5,204 nucleotides of DNA from Solirubrobacteraceae bacterium (GCA_025455895.1 JALOLQ010000135.1:1-5204); one strand, 5' to 3'; positions 1 to 4,857 are shown, counted from the stretch's first letter. A program made the numbers and translations. The notes: generated by a model from the letters alone, not told the origin.

Positions 1-383
1 AACTCGCGCGCGGCGGCGTCCGGCGGAGGCGGTGAGACGGGCGCGGCCGCGCGCGGGACCGGCGGCGCGGGCGGAGGGCCCGGCATGCGGCGGGCCGCGG
101 ATCGCGGGCGCGCGCGGGCTCGCGTGCCCCCTGCGCGGGTCGAGCGGGTGGGCCGCGGCGGGCGGCGCGCGACGGGCGGGCGAACCCGGGGCCGCACGGT
201 CCGCGGCGCCGGCGCCCCGGCCGGCGCGAGCACCGGCCGGGGTCGGGCGTCCGGGACCTCCGGGGGCGCCGGCCGCACCCGCGGCCACAGGAGGAGCAGC
301 GCAAGCGCGGCGGCCACGAGGGCCGGGCCGCGGAGCGCGTGCGCGTGGCGGCGGAGCCGGTGCGCGGAGGGAGGGAGGTCCAC
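1..383 (-). CDS. Partial gene: putative single-pass membrane protein with Pro/Arg-rich outer region
   Basis: This minus-strand reading frame starts at GTG (383-381) and runs open for 127 codons off the left edge, so the C-terminal part is missing. I do not recognise a family. Residues 1-20 are basic (R9, R11, R12, R18), residues 21-33 form a hydrophobic Ala/Leu helix ending in Trp, and residues 37-121 are rich in Pro, Ala and Arg. I count about 18 Arg in residues 37-100, with E42 and D45 the only acidic residues before D122. This predicts an N-in, C-out anchored protein whose real domain lies beyond the window. The frame is supported by base composition counted by hand: third positions are about 92% G/C and second positions about 76%, the order expected of a gene in this direction. 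An in-frame stop lies upstream and GTG 383 is the first usable start. No Shine-Dalgarno is visible. It is divergent from rpsF across 57 bp. A chance open frame in GC-rich DNA remains possible. Confidence 0.55.
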   Translation of the reverse strand, partial: MDLPPSAHRLRRHAHALRGPALVAAALALLLLWPRVRPAPPEVPDARPRPVLAPAGAPAPRTVRPRVRPPVARRPPRPTRSTRAGGTRARARPRSAARRMPGPPPAPPVPRAAAPVSPPPPDAAARE

Positions 384-404
384 GGCGCGCCTAGGAGCGG
401 GGCC

Positions 405-428
405 GGTGATCTCACCCCCTGCTACCGT
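405..428 (+). promoter_or_regulatory. Candidate rpsF promoter with inverted repeat in the divergent spacer
   Basis: The spacer between the minus-strand gene and rpsF (384-440) contains GGTGA-TC-TCACC (405-416), an inverted repeat with 5-bp arms. TACCGT at 423-428 resembles a -10 element (CTANNNT, the form also seen before ssb, rpsR and dnaB here). It would place the start of transcription near 435, only about 5 nt before the rpsF ATG. No clear -35 hexamer is present. The repeat would overlap the -35/spacer region, as an operator would. No experimental evidence is available; the call rests on pattern and position. Confidence 0.35.
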
Positions 429-440
429 TCACCGCCGCTC

Positions 441-827
441 ATGGCAGCCCCCGCTCCCCGTTACGACCTCATGCTCCTCCTCGACCCCAAGGCCGAGGAC
501 GCGACGCGCGCCAAGATCCGTGCCGACGTCCGCGGCATGATCGAGGCGGAGGGCACGATCGTCGGCGATCAGGAGTACGGGGCGCGCACGCTCGCGTACG
601 AGATCGACCACGGCACCGAGGCCGAGTACGACCTCCTCCAGTTCGAGGGCCCCGCGTCGCTGCTCGAGCACCTCCAGCGCACGCTGCACATCACCGACGG
701 CGTCGTCCGCTTCCGGGTCATCAAGGTCCGGCCCGGGACGCCCGCGCCGCCGGACCTGCGCCGCGCCGCGGCCGTCGAGGCGCCCCCGGCGGACGCCGAC
801 GGCGCCGCCGAGCCCGTCGCCTCCTGA
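441..827 (+). CDS. rpsF: 30S ribosomal protein S6
   Basis: S6 binds S18 and 16S rRNA in the platform of the 30S subunit. The 128-residue product starts with the S6 first strand (RYDLMLLLDP, residues 7-16). It continues with helix 1 (about 17-37), the ARTLAYEIDHG segment (48-58) equivalent to the family's R-x-LAY motif, the strand EYDLLQFEGP (62-71), and the last helix and strand ending in VVRFRVIKV (88-96), where other S6 proteins read VLR. The ferredoxin-like core ends near residue 97. A 30-residue Ala/Pro/Asp-rich tail follows, comparable to the extended tails of some S6 proteins. ATG 441 is chosen because the S6 homology begins six codons later; GTG starts further upstream would add unrelated Arg/Gly-rich sequence. 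No Shine-Dalgarno precedes the ATG, and a -10-like element ends 12 nt before it, so the mRNA may be nearly leaderless. It heads the conserved rpsF-ssb-rpsR-rplI-dnaB order. Confidence 0.97.
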   Translation: MAAPAPRYDLMLLLDPKAEDATRAKIRADVRGMIEAEGTIVGDQEYGARTLAYEIDHGTEAEYDLLQFEGPASLLEHLQRTLHITDGVVRFRVIKVRPGTPAPPDLRRAAAVEAPPADADGAAEPVAS

Positions 828-840
828 CGTCGTCCGGGCC

Positions 841-873
841 CCGGCCGAGGCCGGAACCGCGCCGTCAGACGGC
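841..873 (+). repeat. Two inverted repeats downstream of rpsF (possible terminator)
   Basis: CCGGCC-GA-GGCCGG (841-854) and GCCGTC-A-GACGGC (861-873) lie 13 and 33 nt after the rpsF stop. Both have 6-bp perfect arms with very short centres. Neither is followed by a T-tract, so a classical intrinsic terminator is not shown. The loops of 2 and 1 nt are also too tight for the full RNA stem. They may act as a U-less terminator between rpsF and the ssb promoter, or the second may be a DNA operator upstream of ssb. Confidence 0.3.
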
Positions 874-915
874 CGCTTCGCGCAGCGACCGGAACACAAC
901 TGCGGAAATTGCGGC

Positions 916-951
916 GTGATCGCCGGCAGCCGCCGGACCCCGGTCTAGACT
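916..951 (+). promoter_or_regulatory. Candidate ssb promoter (module shared with dnaB)
   Basis: TAGACT (946-951, within CTAGACT) is a good -10 candidate, giving transcription from about 958 and a leader of roughly 58 nt. Upstream lie GGACCC (935-940) and GTGATCG (916-922), preceded by ATTGCGGC (908-915). The same three blocks occur at the same spacing upstream of dnaB (2489-2524). No TTGACA-like -35 is seen at the normal distance. GTGATCG would sit around -42 to -36, where an activator that contacts RNA polymerase commonly binds. That role is inferred. Confidence 0.5.
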
Positions 952-1000
952 CGCCGCCACATCGCCTCGACCGAGAACGCGACGACATCGTTCGCCCCCG

Positions 1001-1007
1001 AAAGGAG
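1001..1007 (+). promoter_or_regulatory. ssb ribosome binding site
   Basis: AAAGGAG, a strong anti-16S match, lies 8 nt before the ssb ATG at 1016. It is the clearest Shine-Dalgarno in the window and fixes the start. It contrasts with rpsF and dnaB, which have none. Confidence 0.85.
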
Positions 1008-1015
1008 CAGGCCCC

Positions 1016-1489
1016 ATGGCCGCCTCGAACATCAACCGGGTCATCATCACCGGCAACCTGACCTCCGACCCCGAGCTGCGGTCCCTGCCCAGCGGGACGT
1101 CGGTGTGCAAGCTGCGCGTCGCCTGCAACACGCGCCGCAAGGACGGCGCCTCGGGCGAGTGGGTCGACAAGCCCAACTACTTCGACGTGACCGTCTGGGG
1201 CGCGCAGGGCGAGAACTGCGCCCGCTACCTCAGCAAGGGCCGTCCCGTCGCCGTCGACGGCCGCCTCGAGTGGCGTGAGTGGGAGACGCCCGAGGGCGGC
1301 AAGCGCCAGGCCGTGGACATCATCGCCGACACCGTCCAGTTCCTGGGCGGGCGCGACGAGAGCGCCCCCTCCCAGGGCTTCACGCCGCGCTCCGACGTCC
1401 CCGTCGACACGAGCGACTTCGCCGCCGCACCCGCAGGGGCCCCGGCGCCGGCTGCGACGGCAGCGGCCGACGACGACATCCCGTTCTAG
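1016..1489 (+). CDS. ssb: Single-stranded DNA-binding protein
   Basis: SSB coats and protects single-stranded DNA during replication, repair and recombination and recruits partner proteins through its C-terminal tip. The 157-residue product has an N-terminal OB-fold (about 4-112) with the hallmarks NRVIITGNLTSDPELR (7-22), the core strand around 30-40, NYFDVTVWG (54-62), the AxYLSKGRPVAVDGRLEWREWE type segment (69-90) and AVDIIADTVQFLG (99-111). A flexible Ala/Pro/Gly linker (about 113-150) follows. The protein ends in DDDIPF, the acidic-hydrophobic tip that docks SSB partners. The length is typical for actinobacterial SSB. The start is fixed by the ATG at 1016 with its strong ribosome binding site. 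It sits between rpsF and rpsR as in most bacteria, but with 188- and 167-nt gaps on either side and its own promoter-like sequence, so it is probably transcribed separately. C31, C37 and C68 have no known role in this family. Confidence 0.98.
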   Translation: MAASNINRVIITGNLTSDPELRSLPSGTSVCKLRVACNTRRKDGASGEWVDKPNYFDVTVWGAQGENCARYLSKGRPVAVDGRLEWREWETPEGGKRQAVDIIADTVQFLGGRDESAPSQGFTPRSDVPVDTSDFAAAPAGAPAPAATAAADDDIPF

Positions 1490-1492
1490 TCA

Positions 1493-1514
1493 GGGAGCGT
1501 CCGGCGGCGCTCCT
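1493..1514 (+). terminator. GC-rich hairpin just after ssb
   Basis: Four nt after the ssb stop, a 9-bp stem forms with a 4-nt CGGC loop (1502-1505). Its core is GGAGCG (1494-1499) paired with CGCTCC (1508-1513), extended by G-U and C-G pairs. No T-tract follows, as is common for proposed terminators in high-GC actinobacteria. Its position makes it the most likely 3' end of an ssb transcript, but read-through into rpsR cannot be excluded. Confidence 0.45.
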
Positions 1515-1550
1515 CAGACGCCCCATCAGCGGGACGCGTCGGGGCTGAGA

Positions 1551-1588
1551 TCCCCGTCGTCACGGGGAAAACGCGTTCCGTCTACACT
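1551..1588 (+). promoter_or_regulatory. Candidate rpsR-rplI promoter with hairpin and palindrome
   Basis: TACACT (1583-1588, in CTACACT) is a -10 candidate that would start transcription near 1595. Immediately upstream is the 8-bp palindrome AACGCGTT (1570-1577), then the perfect inverted repeat TCCCCGT-CGTC-ACGGGGA (1551-1568). The repeat covers the place where a -35 box would be and no TTGACA-like hexamer is visible. Either element could be a repressor operator; the 7-bp stem could alternatively be a terminator for transcripts from ssb. Confidence 0.45.
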
Positions 1589-1597
1589 GTGTGCTTC

Positions 1598-1625
1598 GCG
1601 CGCGTCCGGAGTCTGCGGCGCGCGC
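1598..1625 (+). promoter_or_regulatory. Hairpin in the rpsR leader
   Basis: GCGCGCG (1598-1604) can pair with CGCGCGC (1619-1625) around a 14-nt loop, inside the predicted rpsR leader and ending 22 nt before the GAGGA ribosome binding site. A leader stem here could affect translation of rpsR-rplI. It does not obviously match the known S6:S18-binding leader, and a 7-bp GC stem can occur by chance in such DNA. Confidence 0.25.
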
Positions 1626-1656
1626 TTTGCACGCAGAGGAACGATCCGAGGAACCA

Positions 1657-1983
1657 GTGGCCAAGCAGCGTCGTACGAAGCCGTCGTCCCGGCGCCGGGA
1701 CAAGAAGGGCGGGCCCGGCAGCGGCCGGCGCAAGCCCTGCCTGTTCTGCAAGGACAAGATCGAGCACGTCGACTACAAGGACGTGACGACGCTCTCGCGC
1801 TTCACCTCGGAGCGCGGCAAGATCCGCTCGCAGCGCATCACCGGCCTGTGCCGCCGCCATCAGAGCCAGGTCGCGACCGCCGTCAAGCGCGCGCGCGAGC
1901 TCGCGCTGATGCCGTACGTCGCCGAGCCCGCCGGGGGTGACGGCATCGGCCGTCGCCGCGACCGCGACCGGGACCGCGACTGA
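1657..1983 (+). CDS. rpsR: 30S ribosomal protein S18, zinc-binding (C+) form
   Basis: S18 pairs with S6 on the 30S platform. The 108-residue product has a basic N-terminal extension (1-27) and then the S18 core. C28-x2-C31 and C65-x2-H68 make a complete set of zinc ligands. DYKDVTTLSRFTSERGKI (39-56) and the final helix with VKRARELALMPY (77-87) are diagnostic. GTG 1657 is chosen as start: GAGGA at 1648-1652 precedes it, and the next residues AKQRR resemble other S18 starts. A GTG at 1591 would begin almost on the -10 element. The tail after residue 90 is odd, ending in RRRDRDRDRD encoded by a tandem hexamer. The stop codon shares its last base with the rplI start (TGATG), so the two are translationally coupled and can be co-produced for the two ribosomal subunits. 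Confidence 0.97.
   Translation: MAKQRRTKPSSRRRDKKGGPGSGRRKPCLFCKDKIEHVDYKDVTTLSRFTSERGKIRSQRITGLCRRHQSQVATAVKRARELALMPYVAEPAGGDGIGRRRDRDRDRD
1957..1980 (+). repeat. Tandem hexamer (CGCGAC)x4 at the 3' end of rpsR
   Basis: Four hexamer copies (CGCGAC, CGCGAC, CGGGAC, CGCGAC) in frame encode the C-terminal RDRDRDRD of S18 and end directly at the TGA. Such a repeat can gain or lose units without shifting the frame, so tail length may vary between related strains. Confidence 0.8.
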
Positions 1984-2432
1984 TGCCGGAGGCGATCCTC
2001 CTCCAGGACGTCGAGACCCTCGGTGCGAAGGGCACCGTCGTCGACGTCTCCAAGGGCTACCTGCGCAACTACCTGATCCCGCGCAAGCTCGCCCAGCCCG
2101 CGACCCGGGCGGGGCTCGCCGCCGCCGCGCAGGCGTCCGCCGCGCACGAGCGCGCCCTCGAGCACCAGGCCGCGCAGTCGGCCGAGCTCGCCGAGCTGCT
2201 CGGCAAGACCGTGCTCACCATCGCGCGCCAGGCCGGCGACGACGGTCGCCTCTTCGGCTCGGTCACCAACGCGGACGTCGCCGAGGCCATCAAGGAGGCC
2301 CGCGGCGTGGACGTCGACCGCCGCAAGATCCACCTCGACGAGCCGATCAAGCAGATCGGCACCTACGTCGTCGAGCTCGAGCTCGAGGGCGGCGTGGCCG
2401 CGACCGTCAAGACGATGGTCGTCGAGCAGTAG
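1983..2432 (+). CDS. rplI: 50S ribosomal protein L9
   Basis: L9 binds 23S rRNA near the base of the L1 stalk and reaches over the 30S side, helping reading-frame maintenance. The 149-residue product has the usual family length. The N-terminal domain carries ILLQDVETLGAKGTVVDV (5-22) and the signature GYLRNYLIPRKLA (25-37). A long Ala/Glu-rich connecting helix follows (about 41-74), then the C-terminal domain with GRLFGSVTNADVAEAI (88-103) and VDRRKIHLDEPIKQIGTYVVEL (111-132). All conserved blocks are present, with no truncation. The ATG at 1983 overlaps the rpsR stop by one base, with no strong Shine-Dalgarno of its own, so translation probably depends on ribosomes finishing rpsR. No separate promoter can be seen inside rpsR. 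Confidence 0.98.
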   Translation: MPEAILLQDVETLGAKGTVVDVSKGYLRNYLIPRKLAQPATRAGLAAAAQASAAHERALEHQAAQSAELAELLGKTVLTIARQAGDDGRLFGSVTNADVAEAIKEARGVDVDRRKIHLDEPIKQIGTYVVELELEGGVAATVKTMVVEQ

Positions 2433-2488
2433 CCGCCGCACCCGGCGCCCCGCAGCCCCGCAACGAATTCCGCCGCCATTTGCGGCAA

Positions 2489-2524
2489 GTGATCGTGCGA
2501 TGCGACGGGACCCGTTGCTAGCGT
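2489..2524 (+). promoter_or_regulatory. Candidate dnaB promoter (module shared with ssb)
   Basis: TAGCGT (2519-2524, in CTAGCGT) is the -10 candidate. GGACCC (2508-2513) and GTGATCG (2489-2495) lie upstream at exactly the distances seen before ssb, and TTTGCGGC (2479-2486) lies a few bases further up. Transcription would start near 2531, only about 4 nt before the dnaB ATG, suggesting a leaderless or nearly leaderless mRNA. GCCGC-CATTT-GCGGC (2472-2486) is a further small inverted repeat at the upstream edge. No standard -35 hexamer is recognisable. Confidence 0.5.
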
Positions 2525-2534
2525 CGCTCGGCGC

Positions 2535-3938
2535 ATGACGACGGCGCCCGGCCAGCCTTCCACGCCCCCCGCTCCGCCTCCGGCCGGGACCGCTCCTCCG
2601 CACTCGATCGAGGCCGAGCAGGCCGTCCTCGGCGCGGTCCTCCTCTCCGAGAAGGCGCACTACACCTTCGTCGTCGACGAGCAGCTCAAGGCCGACGACT
2701 TCTACCGCCAGCGCCACCGCGTCGTCTTCTCGACGATGGAGCGCCTGCTGCGCGACGGCACCGCGATCGACGTGCTCAGCGTCACCGAGGCGCTGCGCGC
2801 CGAGGGCGTGCTCGAGGAGGCCGGCGGGGCGGACGAGGTCGCGGCGCTCGTCACCGCCGTCCCGGCCGTCGGCAACCTGCGGCGCTACGCGGAGATCGTC
2901 AAGGAGCACTCGCACCTGCGGCGCCTGCTCGACGCCTCGTACCGGATCCAGGCGAGCGTCTTCGGCCGGGACGGCGAGCCCGCGGAGATCGTCGAGCAGG
3001 CCGAGCGCACGATCCTCGAGATCCGCATGGGCGGCGAGGGGAAGGACTTCAAGGGCGTCGGCGACGTCCTGCACGCCGAGATCGAGCGCTGGCAGGAGCT
3101 CCAGAAGAGCGGCACGACGCTCACCGGCGTCCCGTCCGGCTTCCCGGACCTCGACACGATCACCGGCGGCTTCCAGCCCGGCAACCTCATCATCATCGCC
3201 GCGCGGCCCTCGATGGGGAAGTCGGCGCTCGTGACGAACATCGCCGAGAACCTCGCCCTGCACCGGGACGCGCCGCGGCCGGTCGCCCTGTTCTCGCTCG
3301 AGATGAGCGAGGGCGAGCTCGCCCAGCGCTTCATCGCCTCGCAGGCGTCGATCAAGGGCGACGACCTGCGCAAGGGCCGCGTGCGCGGCGACACCTGGAA
3401 CCGCGTGCTGCGCGCCGCGAACGACTACGAGCGCTCGCAGCTCTACATCGACGACTCGTCCGACATGAGCCTCCTCGACATCCGCGCGAAGGCCCGGCGC
3501 CTGCACGCCAGCCTCCGCGACCACGGCGGGCTCGGGCTGATCATCATCGACTACCTGCAGCTGATGCGGGCGGACTCGCGCTACGACAACCGCGTGCAGC
3601 AGGTCGGCGAGATGAGCCGCGGCCTGAAGATCCTCGCCCGCGAGCTCGAGGTCCCCGTCATCGCGCTCTCGCAGCTCTCCCGCGGCGTCGAATCGCGCAC
3701 GGACAAGCGCCCGATGCTCTCCGACCTGCGCGAGTCCGGCCAGATCGAGCAGGACGCCGACCTCGTGATGTTCATCTACCGCGACGAGTACTACACGAAG
3801 GACGAATCCGAGGATCCCGGAGTCAGCGAGATCCTCATCGCCAAGCACCGCAACGGCGGCCTCGGCGAGGTCCGCCTCGCCTTCCAGAACCAGTACCCGC
3901 GCTTCCTCCCGCTGGAGCGCGAGGCGGCCGCGGCATGA
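2535..3938 (+). CDS. dnaB: Replicative DNA helicase DnaB
   Basis: DnaB is the hexameric 5'-3' helicase that unwinds DNA at the replication fork and stimulates primase. The 467-residue product starts with a Pro/Thr/Ala-rich tail (1-22). The N-terminal domain follows, beginning PHSIEAEQAVLGAVL (22-36), then the linker and the RecA-like C-terminal domain (about 195-460). Walker A is ARPSMGKS (223-230). FSLEMS (253-258) is typical, Walker B is LIIIDYLQLM (335-344), and SQLSRGVESR with KRPMLSDLRESGQIEQDAD (379-409) contains the DnaB signature. No intein interrupts the Walker A or later motifs, unlike in some mycobacterial DnaB proteins. ATG 2535 has no Shine-Dalgarno but lies just downstream of a -10-like element, which fits leaderless translation. 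Its stop overlaps the next gene by four bases (ATGA), tying it to a putative loader. The shared promoter module hints at joint control with ssb. Confidence 0.98.
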   Translation: MTTAPGQPSTPPAPPPAGTAPPHSIEAEQAVLGAVLLSEKAHYTFVVDEQLKADDFYRQRHRVVFSTMERLLRDGTAIDVLSVTEALRAEGVLEEAGGADEVAALVTAVPAVGNLRRYAEIVKEHSHLRRLLDASYRIQASVFGRDGEPAEIVEQAERTILEIRMGGEGKDFKGVGDVLHAEIERWQELQKSGTTLTGVPSGFPDLDTITGGFQPGNLIIIAARPSMGKSALVTNIAENLALHRDAPRPVALFSLEMSEGELAQRFIASQASIKGDDLRKGRVRGDTWNRVLRAANDYERSQLYIDDSSDMSLLDIRAKARRLHASLRDHGGLGLIIIDYLQLMRADSRYDNRVQQVGEMSRGLKILARELEVPVIALSQLSRGVESRTDKRPMLSDLRESGQIEQDADLVMFIYRDEYYTKDESEDPGVSEILIAKHRNGGLGEVRLAFQNQYPRFLPLEREAAAA

Positions 3939-4675
3939 GCGGGGCACCCTGCCCGCTCGGCCGCTGCGACGGCAGCGGCCTGATCGAGGACGCCGAACAC
4001 GGGGTCGTCCGCTACTGCGACTGCCGGCGCCAGCTCGTCGCCGGCCGCCGGGCCCGTGCGCTCAGCGCCGTCGTCCCGCGCCGCTACCGCGGGGTCTCGT
4101 TCGAGCGCCCGCCCGTCACCGAGATGCCCGCCCCGCAGGTGGACCTCGTGCGCCGCTACGTCCGCCAGCTCGGCGCCCGGCTCGACGCCGGCCGCGGCCT
4201 CTGGTTCCAGGGCGGCCCGGGCACCGGCAAGACGACGCTCGCGATGCTCGTCTCGCAGGCCGCGCTCGCGTCCGGGCGCACCGTCGCGATCTACTCGCTC
4301 CCGCGCCTGCTGGCGGAGATCCGCGAGACGTTCGACGACGACCGGCCCGGGGCGTACACCGATCTCCTGGACCGGCTCGCCGGGGTCGACCTGCTGCACC
4401 TCGACGACGTCGGCGCCGAGAAGACGAGCCCGTGGGTGCTCGAGCAGCTCTACGCGCTCATCAACGCGCGCTACGAGGACGAGAGCGCGATCCTCATCAC
4501 GACGAACCTCTCGCACGAGGACCTCGCCGAGCAGATCGGCGCCCGCACCGTCTCGCGCCTCGAGCAGATGTGCGAGGTCGTGCCGATGATGGGCCGTGAC
4601 CGGCGCCGGATGGAGGTCACGGACCTCCGTGAGCAGCGGCCGGACCCGGCGTCGCCGGATCTTCGGCTGGCCTGA
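3935..4675 (+). CDS. DnaC/DnaI-type AAA+ ATPase, probable helicase loader
   Basis: Proteins of the DnaC/DnaI/IstB AAA+ family include loaders that place DnaB on single-stranded DNA. The 246-residue product has an N-terminal cysteine set, C6-x4-C11 and C28-x-C30, that could bind zinc like the N-terminal domain of Gram-positive DnaI. A basic linker (about 31-55) leads into the ATPase core: Walker A GGPGTGKTT (93-101), Walker B LLHLDDVGAEK (153-163), sensor I ITTN (188-191), and GARTVSRLEQM (202-212), the usual place of the arginine finger. The ATG at 3935 overlaps the dnaB stop (ATGA), with a weak GAGG at 3921-3924, so it is translationally coupled to the helicase. This is strong context for a DnaB loader rather than the transposase partner IstB; no transposase gene is nearby. 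It is full length for the family. The loader role is inferred, and I leave the symbol blank because DnaC and DnaI are not clearly distinguishable here. Confidence 0.88.
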   Translation: MSGAPCPLGRCDGSGLIEDAEHGVVRYCDCRRQLVAGRRARALSAVVPRRYRGVSFERPPVTEMPAPQVDLVRRYVRQLGARLDAGRGLWFQGGPGTGKTTLAMLVSQAALASGRTVAIYSLPRLLAEIRETFDDDRPGAYTDLLDRLAGVDLLHLDDVGAEKTSPWVLEQLYALINARYEDESAILITTNLSHEDLAEQIGARTVSRLEQMCEVVPMMGRDRRRMEVTDLREQRPDPASPDLRLA

Positions 4676-4753
4676 GCGTCTGCGGTCGGGCGTGGTCGGG
4701 CCGCGAGACGCCGCGGTCCTCCGGGGGACGGCTGACCGCTCCCCCTCCGGACC
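4676..4753 (+). terminator. Tandem GC-rich hairpins after the dnaB-loader unit
   Basis: The first hairpin begins at the base after the loader stop. GCGTCTGCGG (4676-4685) pairs with CCGC-g-AGACGC (4701-4711), one bulged G, around a 15-nt loop that overlaps two copies of GGTCGGGC (4684-4691, 4694-4701). The second is GGTCC (4715-4719) with GGACC (4749-4753) and GGGGGA (4723-4728) with TCCCCC (4740-4745), separated by a symmetrical TCC/TCC internal loop, plus an inner CGG/CCG pairing. Neither has a T-tract. Position and stability suggest the end of the transcript. Confidence 0.55.
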
Positions 4754-4844
4754 GGGCGCTCGCGGCCTCGTCCGGCGCAGGGGCAGGGCCATCGCCGTTC
4801 CGTCCGCGCGTCCCCCCGCCGCTTCGCCACCCTGACCTCCCTCC

Positions 4845-4857
4845 GGTGCCCGGCACC
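4845..4857. repeat. Inverted repeat GGTGCC-C-GGCACC
   Basis: Perfect 6-bp arms around a single C. A centre this short suits a DNA-binding dimer better than an RNA hairpin. No promoter or start codon nearby explains it. Confidence 0.4.

Noticed and set aside
339..440. Upstream GTG start at 339 for rpsF
   Set aside because: It would overlap the divergent gene and add 34 residues unlike any S6; S6 homology starts right after ATG 441.
384..440. S6:S18-binding RNA leader upstream of rpsF
   Set aside because: The predicted leader is only a few nucleotides long, and no hairpin with the expected bulge can be placed before the ATG. It would need a promoter inside the divergent gene.
85..540. Plus-strand open frame through the left region into rpsF
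   Set aside because: It overlaps rpsF in another frame, and its middle codon positions are about 90% G/C, the reverse of the coding pattern. The minus-strand frame explains the composition better.
895..922. DnaA box or replication origin near ssb or dnaB
   Set aside because: Nothing resembling TTATCCACA is present in either upstream region, and there is no AT-rich unwinding element.
1591..1656. Upstream GTG start at 1591 for rpsR
   Set aside because: It begins 3 nt after the predicted -10 element and has no ribosome binding site; GTG 1657 has GAGGA upstream and matches S18 starts.
2535..3938. Intein within DnaB
   Set aside because: The helicase motifs are contiguous and the length of 467 residues is normal, so no insertion is present.
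1860..3947. Very long open frame (695 codons) on the minus strand opposite rplI and dnaB
   Set aside because: It lies antisense to two certain genes, has no recognisable domain, and consists mostly of Asp/Arg/Leu/Val repeats, as expected from reading GC-biased codons backwards.
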